A DNA stretch of 64,000 nucleotides, from NCBI RefSeq assembly GCF_000716605.1, contig NZ_JNXE01000031.1:1-64000 (forward strand). The letters run 5' to 3'. The notes beneath the pieces are model-generated. The model had not been told where the DNA came from. It saw only the letters and a list, made by a program, of their open reading frames with translations, and searched no databases. The DNA comes from Streptomyces sp. NRRL F-525. Its GTDB lineage: Bacteria > Actinomycetota > Actinomycetes > Streptomycetales > Streptomycetaceae. The position numbers were made by a program, and so were the translations under genes. Below, one piece after another: positions 15,839 through 24,330 of the stretch (positions are counted from its first letter, which is position 1; the number at the start of each line of letters is the position of its first letter).

Positions 15839-17119
15839 ATGCCCGGACTCGCCCGACAACTCGCGGGCCTGGGCGGCTGTACCCACCCCGTACGCCTCGA
15901 CGGTCACCGCACCGAATACGACGTCGACACCGAGACCGGCGAGATCGGCAACCTCCTCCGCCGACTGGACTCGGCCACCCTCCCGGCCGGTCACCTCCTG
16001 GTCCGCTGCAACAACCGCCGAGCATCCCGCTGCCCGGCCTGCGCCGAGACCTACCGTCGTGACACCTTCCACCTGATCACGGCCGGACTTCGCGGCGGCA
16101 AGGGCACAACTGCCCGGGTAGCGACGCACCCCCGCGTCTTCGCGACCTTCACCGCCCCGAGCTTCGGCCCGGTCCACAACCGCCGCACCGATGGCCGCCC
16201 TTGCCGCTGCGGCGTCTCCCACGACCAGGACGACACCGAACTCGGCACCCCGCTCAACCCCGACACTTACGACTACGAAGCTGCCGTTCTCTGGAACGCG
16301 CACGCCGGTGCCCTTTGGCGGCGCTTCTCGATCTACCTCCGCCGTGAGGTCGCCAAGCTCGCTGGCCTCACCCAACGCACGTTCCGCAATCACGCCAGGA
16401 TTTCCTTCGCCAAGGTCGCCGAGTACCAGAAGCGCGGAGCCGTCCACTTCCATGCGGTCATCCGCCTCGACGGCCCGGAAGGTGGCGACACTCCGCCTCC
16501 GGCATGGGCCACGGCCGAACTGCTGGCGGATGCCATCCGTTCCGCCGCCTCCGCCGCCCGCGTAGAGGGCCCAGTGATCGAGGACCGCCCGCACACCTTC
16601 GCGTTCGGCCGTCAGCTCGACGTCCGTCCGATCCGTTCTGCCGACTTCGACGGTGGCCAGGAACTCACCGATCGGGCCGTAGCCGCGTACATCGCGAAGT
16701 ACGCCACCAAGGGCGCCGAAACGGCAACGGGCGCCCTGGACCGACCGATTCGGTTCCTCGCCGAACTGGCCCACGCCCGTATCAGCGACCACGCACGCCG
16801 CATGATCCGAACCGCCTGGACCCTCGGCGCCCGCAAGAGCCTGGAACACCTCCGCCTCCGTGCTTGGGCCCACATGCTCGGCTTCCGCGGCCACTTCTCC
16901 ACCAAGTCCCGCCGCTACTCCACCACCCTCGGCGCACTGCGCACCGCCCGAGCCGACTGGCGTCGCGCCCAGACGGCTCCACCCGTCCCGCAGGACGGCG
17001 ATTCCACGCTCGTCCTCGCGCACTGGGTGTTCGCCGGCACGGGCCTCAGCTCCGTGGAGACCTGGCTTGCCGCATCCCTCGAACCCGCCCCTGGAACGGA
17101 AGGGGAGCCGACCACATGA
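15839..17119 (+). CDS. replication initiator (RepSA-like)
   Basis: 426 residues from the first canonical ATG at 15839. Coding sequence clearly begins earlier, around 15776-15782, as T-H-S-T-P-P-P-L-A-E-L, after a good AAAGGGA at 15764, but no ATG, GTG or TTG is present there. The protein has a zinc-binding-like C-N-N-R-R-A-S-R-C-P-A-C (about 73-84) and G-A-V-H-F-H-A-V (about 200-207), the HUH-like metal motif of rolling-circle initiators. The tyrosine of A-Y-I-A-K-Y follows. It should nick and replicate the excised circle before transfer. Its TGA overlaps the xis start. Confidence 0.82.
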   Translation: MPGLARQLAGLGGCTHPVRLDGHRTEYDVDTETGEIGNLLRRLDSATLPAGHLLVRCNNRRASRCPACAETYRRDTFHLITAGLRGGKGTTARVATHPRVFATFTAPSFGPVHNRRTDGRPCRCGVSHDQDDTELGTPLNPDTYDYEAAVLWNAHAGALWRRFSIYLRREVAKLAGLTQRTFRNHARISFAKVAEYQKRGAVHFHAVIRLDGPEGGDTPPPAWATAELLADAIRSAASAARVEGPVIEDRPHTFAFGRQLDVRPIRSADFDGGQELTDRAVAAYIAKYATKGAETATGALDRPIRFLAELAHARISDHARRMIRTAWTLGARKSLEHLRLRAWAHMLGFRGHFSTKSRRYSTTLGALRTARADWRRAQTAPPVPQDGDSTLVLAHWVFAGTGLSSVETWLAASLEPAPGTEGEPTT

Positions 17120-17331
17120 CGACTGACCCCTACCTGTCCGTCGACCAGGTCGCCGAGCTGCTCGGCACGACCGCCCGTTTCCCCCGGCGACTGATTGAGG
17201 AGCGGCGCATCCGGTACGTGAAGGTCGGCCGGCACATCCGCATCCCCAAGAGCGCGGTGGAGGAGTTCATCCAGTCCCGCACGGTGGAGCCGCTCAGGCG
17301 CCCCCGCACTCGACACAGGAGGGCTGCCTAA
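17116..17331 (+). CDS. xis: excisionase (Xis)
   Basis: 71 residues. A MerR-like winged-helix fold is seen: Y-L-S-V-D-Q-V-A-E-L-L-G, then R-R-L-I-E-E-R-R-I-R-Y-V-K-V-G-R-H-I-R and S-A-V-E-E-F-I. This is the helix-turn-helix 17 type found in AICE excisionases, which bend attL/attR DNA and direct the integrase toward excision. Start overlaps the Rep stop (ATGA) and its stop overlaps the integrase start (TAATG), so rep, xis and int are translated as a unit. Confidence 0.85.
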   Translation: MTTDPYLSVDQVAELLGTTARFPRRLIEERRIRYVKVGRHIRIPKSAVEEFIQSRTVEPLRRPRTRHRRAA

Positions 17332-18524
17332 TGGCCAATGGCAAGGGCAGGCGCCGCCGTTTCGGCGCGATCAGACGGCTTCCCTCCGGCCGCTACCAGG
17401 CCCGCTATCCGGGACCCGATGGCGTGATGCGCCCGGCCCCGGAAACCTTCGAGACGATCGCGGACGCTGACGACTGGCTCGCCGAGAAACAGACCGAGAT
17501 TCGGCGCGGCGATTGGCGCGACCCGGAGGCGGGGTCAGTCAACTTCAAGGTCTACGCGGAGAAGTGGGTGGAGGAGCGAGAACTCTCCGTTCTCAGCGAG
17601 GACCTGTACCACTACCTCCTGGACGACCACATCCTTCCGACCTTCGGTGAGTCGGACCTCGACGAGATCACCGCGCCCCTGGTCCGTGAATGGCGCGCCG
17701 AACGCCTCCGTACGACCAAGGCAAAGACCACGACAGCCAAGGCGTACCGACTCCTGAAAAGCATCATGGAGACGGCCGTGGACGACGACCTGATCAAGCG
17801 CAACCCGTGCCGGATCAAGGGCGCCGGAAAGGAGAAGGCGGCCGAACGCCGCATCGCCACCGTCGCCCAGGTCGATGCCCTCGCCGACCAGCTCGGCCCG
17901 CGCTGGAGGCTCATGGTCTACCTCGGCGCCTACGGCCCTCTCCGCCCCGAAGAGCTGGCAGGCCTCCGCCGTAGGGACGTTGACGTCGTGGCTCTGAAGA
18001 TCACGGTACGGGTCGCCGAACCGGAACGTACGAACGGTCGCCGCGCCCCTGGTGACACCAAGTCGGAGGCAGGTACCCGCACCGTGGTTCTCCCGGAGTT
18101 TCTCCGCCCGGAACTGCGCCTCCACATGGAGCTGTACGCGGGCAAGGGCCCCAACGGGCTCGTCTTCCTCGGGGAGAAAGGCGCGGCCTTCCGGCGCAGC
18201 TCCTTCGGCCGCAAGTGGCGCAAGGCCCGTACCGTCGTCGACGTGCCCGAGGGTTTCCGGTTCTACGATCTTCGCCACACGGGACACACGCTCTCGACCC
18301 GCTCCGGCGCCACCCTCAAGGACACGATGGTTCGCGCCGGCCAGTCCTCCGAGAAAGCCGCGCTGATTTACCAGCACTCCGACGACGACCGACAGCAGGA
18401 AGTTGCAGCCGGTCTCGACGCGACCGTACGCAAGGCACGCCAGGAAGCTGCTGCCGTGCCAGAACCGGAGACCGCCGACCCCGACGATCAACGTTCTGGC
18501 ACGAATCTGGCACGCGGCGACTGA
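17331..18524 (+). CDS. int: site-specific tyrosine integrase
   Basis: 397 residues. An N-terminal arm-binding domain and SAM-like core-binding domain (about 60-150) are followed by the catalytic domain: R in P-L-R-P-E-E-L-A-G-L, Y-D-L-R-H-T-G-H-T and the nucleophile in I-Y-Q-H-S. A Tyr replaces the first His of the H-x-x-R box, as often in actinomycete enzymes. It inserts the element at the 3' end of the tRNA-Gly gene 49 bp downstream. The last codons contain a direct repeat, CTGGCACG-N-ATCTGGCACG, which may double as arm-type binding sites. The same motif recurs at 23613-23631. Confidence 0.93.
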   Translation: MANGKGRRRRFGAIRRLPSGRYQARYPGPDGVMRPAPETFETIADADDWLAEKQTEIRRGDWRDPEAGSVNFKVYAEKWVEERELSVLSEDLYHYLLDDHILPTFGESDLDEITAPLVREWRAERLRTTKAKTTTAKAYRLLKSIMETAVDDDLIKRNPCRIKGAGKEKAAERRIATVAQVDALADQLGPRWRLMVYLGAYGPLRPEELAGLRRRDVDVVALKITVRVAEPERTNGRRAPGDTKSEAGTRTVVLPEFLRPELRLHMELYAGKGPNGLVFLGEKGAAFRRSSFGRKWRKARTVVDVPEGFRFYDLRHTGHTLSTRSGATLKDTMVRAGQSSEKAALIYQHSDDDRQQEVAAGLDATVRKARQEAAAVPEPETADPDDQRSGTNLARGD

Positions 18525-18540
18525 TCGCCGAGGACAGCAA

Positions 18541-18569
18541 AAAGGCCCGGGTCAGTGACCTGGGCCTTT
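18541..18569. terminator. strong hairpin between int and tRNA-Gly
   Basis: AAAGGCCCGGGTCA and TGACCTGGGCCTTT pair over 14 bp with one mismatch and a one-base centre. The flanking A and T runs make it a good bidirectional terminator for the convergent integrase and tRNA-Gly transcripts. Confidence 0.75.
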
Positions 18570-18573
18570 GTCA

Positions 18574-18647
18574 TGGAGCGGGTGACGAGAATCGAACTCG
18601 CACTCTCAGCTTGGGAAGCTGATGTTCTACCACTAAACTACACCCGC
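18574..18647 (-). tRNA. tRNA-Gly (anticodon CCC)
   Basis: Read on the minus strand, a full cloverleaf is seen: acceptor GCGGGTG pairing with CACCCGC, a short D-arm with GTGGTAG, anticodon stem TCAGC/GCTGA with loop TTCCCAA (CCC), T-arm GCGAGTTCGATTCTCGT, and an encoded CCA end at 18574. This gene is the chromosomal target of the integrative element. Integration at the 3' end restored an intact tRNA. Confidence 0.96.
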
Positions 18648-18911
18648 GAAAAACGCCGGTTGAACCGGTGTCGGAACGCTCCGTCACTGTACCGCATGTC
18701 GAGCCCCGGGCGCTGGAGCCGTGGGGCTCGAGTGCGTTACGGGGAGAGCGACGGGGCTGCGGCGGGCCGGAGTTGGGGCGTACGGTGGAGGCGTGGAAGA
18801 GGGTCTGGGTGGGACCGGAGTGCCGCCTGGAGAGTCGTTCCTTTCATCCCGTAATGTGGCATTTGGCGTCCGGCGAGCAGCAGTCGGGCGCGGCTCTTGG
18901 GGAAGGGACTC

Positions 18912-19079
18912 ATGGACTTGATGGAGCGCACCGTCGTCCGATGTGCCGATGGGCACGTGTTCAGTACCGCTTCGTTCCCGATGCAGCAGGCGGAGCGGCT
19001 CGGCCCCGGCCGACTCGTGAGGTGTCCGCGGTGTGCCCGGCTCCGCAGTGTGGTGCTGGTGACCTTGGAGAAGCAGTAG
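18912..19079 (+). CDS. small conserved Streptomyces protein
   Basis: 55 residues from ATG 18912, preceded by GGAAGGG. It contains C-A-D-G-H-V-F-S-T (about 9-17) and C-P-R-C-A-R-L-R (about 37-44), so Cys, His and two further Cys could coordinate zinc. I recognise the sequence as widely conserved in Streptomyces next to dcd, but no function is known. The surrounding region returns to core-genome composition after the mobile element. Confidence 0.75.
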   Translation: MDLMERTVVRCADGHVFSTASFPMQQAERLGPGRLVRCPRCARLRSVVLVTLEKQ

Positions 19080-19187
19080 AACTAGCGGGAGATGCAGCAC
19101 TGGTAGCAGCGGTATCGCAGTAGTCGTCGCTGGCGCGCGGGTCCGTCCGATTGTGGTCGGTCCGCGCGTCTTGCGTATCCTCGGGGC

Positions 19188-19763
19188 GTGCTTCTCTCAG
19201 ACAAGGACATCCGGGCCGAGATCGACGCCGGGCGGGTCCGGATCGATCCCTACGACGAATCCATGGTGCAGCCGTCGAGTGTCGACGTGCGCCTCGACCG
19301 CTACTTCCGGGTGTTCGAGAACCACCGCTACCCCCACATCGACCCGTCCGTCGAACAGGCGGATCTGACGCGGCTGGTGGAGCCGGAGGGCGACGAACCG
19401 TTCATCCTCCACCCCGGCGAGTTCGTGCTCGCCTCGACCTACGAGGTCGTGACCCTCCCCGACGATCTCGCCTCGCGCCTCGAAGGGAAGTCCTCCCTCG
19501 GCCGGCTCGGGCTCGTCACGCACTCCACCGCCGGGTTCATCGACCCCGGTTTCTCCGGGCACGTGACGCTGGAGCTCTCCAACCTCGCGACCCTCCCGAT
19601 CAAGCTCTGGCCCGGCATGAAGATCGGCCAGCTGTGCATGTTCCAGCTCAGCTCGGCGGCCGAGTTCCCCTACGGCAGCGAGCGCTACGGCTCCCGCTAC
19701 CAGGGCCAGCGCGGCCCGACCGCCTCCCGTTCCTTCCTCAACTTCCACCGGACGCAGGTGTGA
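19188..19763 (+). CDS. dcd: dCTP deaminase
   Basis: 191 residues from GTG 19188. The enzyme converts dCTP to dUTP, or to dUMP in the bifunctional variants, in the thymidylate pathway. The conserved fold segments are visible: Q-P-S-S-V-D-V-R-L, the [10 protein letters not shown] active-site loop, [11 protein letters not shown] with the catalytic Glu in V-T-L-E-L-S-N, and P-G-M-K-I-G-Q-L-C. The final [10 protein letters not shown] covers the nucleotide. Length is typical. It overlaps the next gene by four bases (GTGA). Confidence 0.95.
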   Translation: MLLSDKDIRAEIDAGRVRIDPYDESMVQPSSVDVRLDRYFRVFENHRYPHIDPSVEQADLTRLVEPEGDEPFILHPGEFVLASTYEVVTLPDDLASRLEGKSSLGRLGLVTHSTAGFIDPGFSGHVTLELSNLATLPIKLWPGMKIGQLCMFQLSSAAEFPYGSERYGSRYQGQRGPTASRSFLNFHRTQV

Positions 19764-20275
19764 CCGTGGCCGGTGTGCGGGAGAACCTGACCTACGAGGC
19801 CTTCGGCGTCGCCGTACGCGAACTCGCGCAGACCATCGCCGACGACGGCTACGAGCCCGACGTCATCCTCAGCATCGCCCGCGGCGGGGTCTTCGTCGCC
19901 GGCGGCCTCGCCTACGCCCTCGACTGCAAGAACATCAGCCTGGTGAACGTCGAGTTCTACACGGGCGTCGGCACCACCCTCGAAATGCCCGTCATGCTCG
20001 CGCCCGTCCCGAACGTGATCGACTTCTCCGACAAGAAGGTCCTGATCACCGACGACGTCGCCGACACCGGCAAGACCCTCAAACTGGTCCGCGACTTCTG
20101 CCTCGACGCCGTCGCCGAGGTCCGCAGCGCGGTCGTCTACGAGAAGTCGCAGTCGCTGGTGAAGTGCGAGTACGTGTGGAAGCGCACCGACGAGTGGATC
20201 AACTTCCCGTGGAGTGTGTTGCCTGTAGTACGTAAGTCGGGGGAGCCGCTCACCCCGTCGAAGGAAGCGCTCTGA
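19760..20275 (+). CDS. phosphoribosyltransferase
   Basis: 171 residues from the GTG overlapping the dcd stop. The PRPP-binding signature [13 protein letters not shown] is present (about 95-107), and the PPi loop region reads [10 protein letters not shown]. This is the type I phosphoribosyltransferase fold of the xanthine/hypoxanthine class. The base it salvages cannot be read from sequence. Coupling to dcd suggests a role in nucleotide supply. The 3' end of the gene marks the end of the core block; a patchy region begins after it. Confidence 0.88.
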   Translation: MTVAGVRENLTYEAFGVAVRELAQTIADDGYEPDVILSIARGGVFVAGGLAYALDCKNISLVNVEFYTGVGTTLEMPVMLAPVPNVIDFSDKKVLITDDVADTGKTLKLVRDFCLDAVAEVRSAVVYEKSQSLVKCEYVWKRTDEWINFPWSVLPVVRKSGEPLTPSKEAL

Positions 20276-20389
20276 CTGCGACTGCCGCGACTAGGGACGG
20301 CGTGCTGTAGAGGCAACGGCCCGTGGGACCGTGCCGCGACTCCTCGATGCGAACTGCGGGCTGTACAGCGCTCCGGCCACGTCCGGACT

Positions 20390-20737
20390 TCAGGTATGCC
20401 TACCCCGGTACCGGCCTGACGAGGTCCCAGGCGTCTGTGGTGCGAGCTGCCCTGCCCCGCCCCTGGCGACGCACACCATTACCTGTCCAGTCCGCAACAG
20501 ACCAAGAATGCAACCGACACCCAACCACCAATAGAAGACTGAGAACGCATAGATAGAAGTTGCCGAATTTATGAAAATTGCAGCAAATAGGGCGAAAGTG
20601 AAAAAATTGAGCGCCAGCAGCAGCCAGCCTGAGTCTGTTTTTGCTCGATTTAGTTTCTGCCAGGTCGTTCTTGGTATCTGAGTAGGGTGCGGGCTGAAGC
20701 GGCGCTTGACCTCGCCCACGAAAGATCGCTGTGTCAT
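20390..20737 (-). CDS. possible small membrane protein
   Basis: A 115-residue frame from ATG 20737 carries a basic, polar N-terminal half and two adjacent hydrophobic segments (about residues 37-57 and 62-80). The DNA coding the hydrophobic part (20530-20690) is the most AT-rich patch in this part of the window, which is unlike a random GC-rich frame and fits a small transferred gene. No ribosome-binding site stands out and I recognise no family. It may be a remnant. Confidence 0.35.
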   Translation of the reverse strand: MTQRSFVGEVKRRFSPHPTQIPRTTWQKLNRAKTDSGWLLLALNFFTFALFAAIFINSATSIYAFSVFYWWLGVGCILGLLRTGQVMVCVARGGAGQLAPQTPGTSSGRYRGRHT

Positions 20738-20993
20738 GGGGCACATGGAACAGCGGGAGATAACTCCCGCACAAGTCCAAGAAGCATGTGTGATCACACC
20801 GGACCGGTCGTCTCGATCGGGTTGCTGCGCTCGTGGTGACGTCCTTGATCCCCTCAACCCACCACTCGCCCCAGCTTCCATCCCGTCCAGGTGGAGCGCG
20901 CCACTGTACGAACGACCTGGACGCCATGGGCCTCGTCTGCTCGGCCCTGCCTAGGTCGATGGCGGTCGGGATGGAAGCACCCCACGCACGCCA

Positions 20994-21116
20994 CTACGGG
21001 CCCGCAGCCGCGCACGGCGCCCCCCCCGCAGAGAATTCGGCCCCGTCACAGCGCCGGGCCAGGTCGGCGTCCTCGTCCAGGCGCGCCTTGAGGAACGCCA
21101 CCAGGTCGTTGGTCAT
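20994..21116 (-). pseudogene. 5' remnant of a DUF6221 gene
   Basis: The frame starting at ATG 21116 reads M-T-N-D-L-V-A-F-L-K-A-R-L-D-E-D-A-D, the conserved opening of DUF6221 proteins, then diverges and stops after 40 residues where family members continue well past this. The remnant lies in a gene-poor stretch between the core block and the pentapeptide gene, consistent with decay or an insertion and deletion event. Confidence 0.45.
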
Positions 21117-21506
21117 GGCGGCATCCTCAACGATGGGGCCTGCGCCGGCACTTGCTTTACGCCCGTCGCTCATCTCCGAGTGTTGGACCAACACGCTTTC
21201 CAACTGTGGTGGTGGGGTGGTGCGTTGTGTGCGGGGGCGTTCACCTGGGTTCATTGGCGGTCGGTCGTCGGCGTCGGGAGGGGTTGTGGGTCTCGCCTGA
21301 ACGGTCGTGAACGGGGCTGAATGAGAGGGAAACTGAGACGGGCTGCGGGCGCCGGCACCGTAGGGTCCTGTGTAACCACCATCAAGTTCGGGCTGGGCTA
21401 CGCCATCAGCGAGTGACCATGTCGAGCGGCCTGGAGCTTTGAGCCGTAGTTGTCAGTCCGCTCGCAGCGCGGAACTCTCGCCCCGGCCTGCACGTCCCTC
21501 TCTGGT
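21117..21506. other. gene-free stretch before the pentapeptide gene
   Basis: No supported gene is seen. A GT-rich part near 21195-21250 and a purine-rich part near 21320 give no repeat or hairpin of note. The promoter of the pentapeptide-repeat gene should lie at its right end. Confidence 0.35.
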
Positions 21507-23300
21507 GTGACGTCTCCTCCCGACTCCACAACTCACTCCTCCGAGGCTGCGCCGCCCTGGCCGCATTGTGGACACGGCGCCAACTCAGCCGACTCTCCGA
21601 CGGGTTGCCCCGGTCGCCGTGTGGACCCCTATGCCGAATGTCTTGCCCACCTCAGCGACGGCCACCGCGCTGCCTACCTGACGCGTCTGGAGCCCGGCAG
21701 CGACCTCGACCACCGTGGCACCTCGCTCACCGAAGACATCCTGAACCGACTTCTCGATGCCGTCCGGGATCCCGACACCCGGCGACCTCTCCTCGGGACG
21801 GCTCGGTTCGATGCCGCGCGGTTCCTTGGTGACGCTGACTTCGATGGCACTTACTTCAGGCACGAAGCCGCCTTCGAGCAGGCGGTGTTCTCCGGCATCG
21901 CCCGCTTTGCGGCCACGACGTTCAGCGGCAACGTTCAGTTCGAACGGGCACGGTTCCGCGGTGCCCGGTTCCGTGACGCGCGGTTCGACGGCGACGCGTG
22001 GTTCGGTGAGGCCCGGTTCGCCGAAGAGGCGCGTTTCGACCGGGCACGATTCTCCGGCTACGCCAGGTTCGGTCTGGTCGGCTTCTTGAACAACGCCGCG
22101 TTCGACGGTGCGCAGTTCTTGGGGAACATCGGCCTTCAGGGAGCCAGCTTCGGTGGCCATGCCTGGTTCGACGGAGCGAGGTTCGAAAACGACGCGCGGC
22201 TGGGGCCCTTGGTGTGCGCAGGGTCCCTGGACCTGTCGGCGGTGGTCTTCGCGGCTCCCGTCATCATCGAGGCAGCGGCGGGGAAGGTGTGGTGCACCCG
22301 TACGCGATGGGAGGCGAAGGCGGTCCTGCGGCTGCGGTACGCCACCGTCGACCTCAGCGAATCAGTTCTGGCGCATCCCTTGGGCATCACCACCCAGGCC
22401 GCTCCCTTCAATGACCGGACCGGAACCGACTGGACCGAAGACACCCTGGAAGAGAGAGACTTGGGCGGCCGGGACGCGCGAGTGCACATAGCCTCCCTAC
22501 GCGGCGTGGATGCCGCTCATCTGGTGCTGCACAACGTTGACCTCACCCACTGCCTGTTCTCCGGCGCCGTGAACCTCGATCAACTGCGCCTGGAGGGCGA
22601 CTGCCCCCTCGCGCTTCCGCCCGCGGGCGTGCTCCGCCGCGGGCGCATACCGATGCGTTGGACCGTACGGCGAACCCTGGCCGAGGAGCAGCACTGGCGC
22701 GCCGCGCAGGGCTACGGCGCGTGGGCGGCGGCGCCCACCGACGTGGAGGCGCTGGAGCCGTCGGCGCTGGCTCCGCTGTACCGGCAGCTCCGCAAGTCCT
22801 TCGAGGACGGCAGGAACGAGCCCGATGCCGCCGACTTCTACTACGGCGAGATGGAGATGCGCCGCCATGACCGGAAGCGCCCTCGCGGCGAGCGCGCGCT
22901 TCTCTCCCTCTACTGGGCGGTGTCGGGCTACGGGCTGCGCGCGTCCCGGGCGCTGGTCTGGCTGCTGGCGGCCATGGCCGCCACCGTGCTCGTGATGATG
23001 CTGTGGGGCCTTCCGAAGGACGTCCCGACGACCGGCACCGGTGGCCGTTCGACCGGCCAGAGCGTGTCGCAGGCGAGCGGTACGACCGATCCGGTCGACC
23101 CCGACGGGCCGCTCGCCCAGCGCATGACGTCCGAGCGGTTCGAGAAATCCGTGCGCGTAGTGATCAATTCAGTCGTGTTCCGCTCAGCGCCACAAACGTT
23201 GACCACTTCCGGTACCTACACCGAAATGCTCTCCCGACTCGTTGAACCCGCCCTCCTAGGCCTCGCCGCCCTTGCAATCCGCGGCCGCGTAAAGCGCTAG
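21507..23300 (+). CDS. pentapeptide-repeat membrane protein
   Basis: 597 residues from GTG 21507. The frame is open from 21450, and no good ribosome-binding site decides the start. Residues about 90-250 form a run of A(D/N)LXX-like pentapeptides with Phe at the centre (A-R-F-D-A, A-R-F-L-G, A-D-F-D-G and so on), which fold into a right-handed beta helix. Further repeats occur near 340-370. A helical linker with D-F-Y-Y-G-E-M-E-M-R-R follows. A membrane helix lies near residue 500 (W-L-L-A-A-M-A-A-T-V) and a C-terminal hydrophobic segment near 580. Similar Streptomyces proteins end with the same Y-G-E-M-E-M-R and membrane layout. Function unknown. Confidence 0.85.
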   Translation: MTSPPDSTTHSSEAAPPWPHCGHGANSADSPTGCPGRRVDPYAECLAHLSDGHRAAYLTRLEPGSDLDHRGTSLTEDILNRLLDAVRDPDTRRPLLGTARFDAARFLGDADFDGTYFRHEAAFEQAVFSGIARFAATTFSGNVQFERARFRGARFRDARFDGDAWFGEARFAEEARFDRARFSGYARFGLVGFLNNAAFDGAQFLGNIGLQGASFGGHAWFDGARFENDARLGPLVCAGSLDLSAVVFAAPVIIEAAAGKVWCTRTRWEAKAVLRLRYATVDLSESVLAHPLGITTQAAPFNDRTGTDWTEDTLEERDLGGRDARVHIASLRGVDAAHLVLHNVDLTHCLFSGAVNLDQLRLEGDCPLALPPAGVLRRGRIPMRWTVRRTLAEEQHWRAAQGYGAWAAAPTDVEALEPSALAPLYRQLRKSFEDGRNEPDAADFYYGEMEMRRHDRKRPRGERALLSLYWAVSGYGLRASRALVWLLAAMAATVLVMMLWGLPKDVPTTGTGGRSTGQSVSQASGTTDPVDPDGPLAQRMTSERFEKSVRVVINSVVFRSAPQTLTTSGTYTEMLSRLVEPALLGLAALAIRGRVKR

Positions 23301-23490
23301 CAAGTGACTTGGCCGGCTTGGAACGGCTGACCAGCCCAACAACCTGTTGTCGGGAGAACATGCAGGCCATTGCAGACGCAGATGCACGGCTGGTACCGGG
23401 CACCACTGCGGACGCGCATGCCTGGCCCGCGTCCGGTCTGAGCTGGCACGGCCAAGGTGTGACGGTACTTGGGGCTCACATTCCGGGGCC

Positions 23491-23631
23491 CTCAGCTTGG
23501 GAAACTTGGGGTCCTTGGCGGCGAGTGGTCCGCTGTCCTGCGGTGGACCATGAACGGTGTGCAGGCGGTTGCCGGCTTGTTCCCCGCTGCTCCCCGTGGT
23601 TGTCAGCAGGATCTGGCACGCATCTGGCACG
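23491..23631. other. att-like relic related to the tRNA-Gly element
   Basis: The 13-mer CTCAGCTTGGGAA at 23491-23503 is identical to the anticodon-arm region of the tRNA-Gly gene (18605-18617). The motif CTGGCACG-N-ATCTGGCACG at 23613-23631 matches 18 of 19 bases of the direct repeat at the 3' end of int (18496-18514). The two parts are 110 bp apart, compared with about 90 bp at the AICE end, and in opposite order. It may be the other arm of an older element of the same type. No gene lies in 23301-23662. Confidence 0.4.
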
Positions 23632-23662
23632 TCCGACGGCTCTGGGCTGAGAGTCTGAGCCC

Positions 23663-24133
23663 GTGACTGAGGATGAGGTTGTCGAGGCGTTGCGGATCAT
23701 CGCGTCGGCGGGGACTTTGCCACCGACCGCAACACCGGAGGCTGTCGCCGCGGCGGAAGAGGCCATCGGGTTCTCGTTGCCTCCTCTCCTGCGGCGCTTG
23801 TACGTCGAGGTCGCCAACGGCGGATTCGGCCCGAGGGAGGGAATCCTGGGCGTGAGCGGTGGGGCCGCACAGGGCAACTTTGTTGACGTCGCCGAGTTGT
23901 ACCAGGACGGGCCGGATCCGTCCGGCCGCATCCCGGCCGGCCTGGTACTGATCTACGACTGGGGCTGCACCATCTGGTCGCTGGTCGACTTCCGCGATCC
24001 TGCGGGCGCCATGTGGTGCAACCATGAAGGCGAGTGCTGGCCCCAAGGCATGAATCTCGCGGAATGGCTGACGGGCACGCTGGTAGGAACCCTGACGGCG
24101 GAAACACTGCTGGAGAGCCAGCCCACTTCGTAG
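23663..24133 (+). CDS. SMI1/KNR4 family protein
   Basis: 156 residues. The SMI1/KNR4 (SUKH) fold is indicated by A-A-E-E-A-I-G-F-S-L-P-P-L-L-R-R-L-Y near residues 30-47, N-G-G-F-G-P (about 52-57), G-L-V-L-I-Y-D-W-G-C, and a C-terminal leucine-containing helix. In bacteria these proteins are often immunity proteins against polymorphic toxins, but single copies without a toxin also occur and no toxin gene is adjacent. GTG start at 23663. Confidence 0.75.
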   Translation: MTEDEVVEALRIIASAGTLPPTATPEAVAAAEEAIGFSLPPLLRRLYVEVANGGFGPREGILGVSGGAAQGNFVDVAELYQDGPDPSGRIPAGLVLIYDWGCTIWSLVDFRDPAGAMWCNHEGECWPQGMNLAEWLTGTLVGTLTAETLLESQPTS

Positions 24134-24200
24134 ACCAGCTGCCCCACCGCCCTGAACTGGTACCTCGCTTACGAGGTTGCGGGATTTGAACCCATGACCG

Positions 24201-24330
24201 CTTCGTCCCGAAGCAACTTGGGTGACGGCTCTGCCTTGGGGTGGTGTGGCGATGAACTGCCGGGACGGTCCATGGTCGTGCGTGGGCGTCCGCCGGTATT
24301 CGTCGGCGTTGTCACGCAGTTAGACACTCA
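24201..24330. repeat. tRNA-Pro 3' fragment plus flanking module, copy B
   Basis: CTTCGTCCCGAAGCAACT at 24201-24218 and a 32-bp block at 24299-24330 repeat the module at 3711-3855 in the same orientation with the same 98-bp offset. Upstream (24180-24200) the minus strand continues as a tRNA-Pro T-arm (GGGTTCAAATCCCGC), better preserved than in copy A. The acceptor stem is not matched, so it is not a functional tRNA. Confidence 0.6.

Larger units (their letters stand above)
8570..18576. mobile_element. pSAM2-like integrative and conjugative element (AICE) at tRNA-Gly
   Basis: Gene content and order match actinomycete integrative elements that move as double-stranded DNA: GntR-type regulators, an FtsK-like transfer ATPase, several small spread proteins, a Rep protein, then xis and int with overlapping start and stop codons, then the tRNA target. 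The right end is fixed by the tRNA-Gly 3' end next to int. The left end is only approximate, placed before the first genes with AICE-like composition, because no matching tRNA fragment was found. Confidence 0.8.

Noticed and set aside
18555..18854. Plus-strand open frame running across tRNA-Gly
   Set aside because: It is only the antisense reading of the terminator and tRNA gene and has no ribosome-binding site of its own.
3711..24330. Single 20-kb island bounded by the two tRNA-Pro modules
   Set aside because: Core genes (dcd, phosphoribosyltransferase) and a functional tRNA-Gly lie between the copies, and no integrase for tRNA-Pro is present. Two separate scars are more likely.
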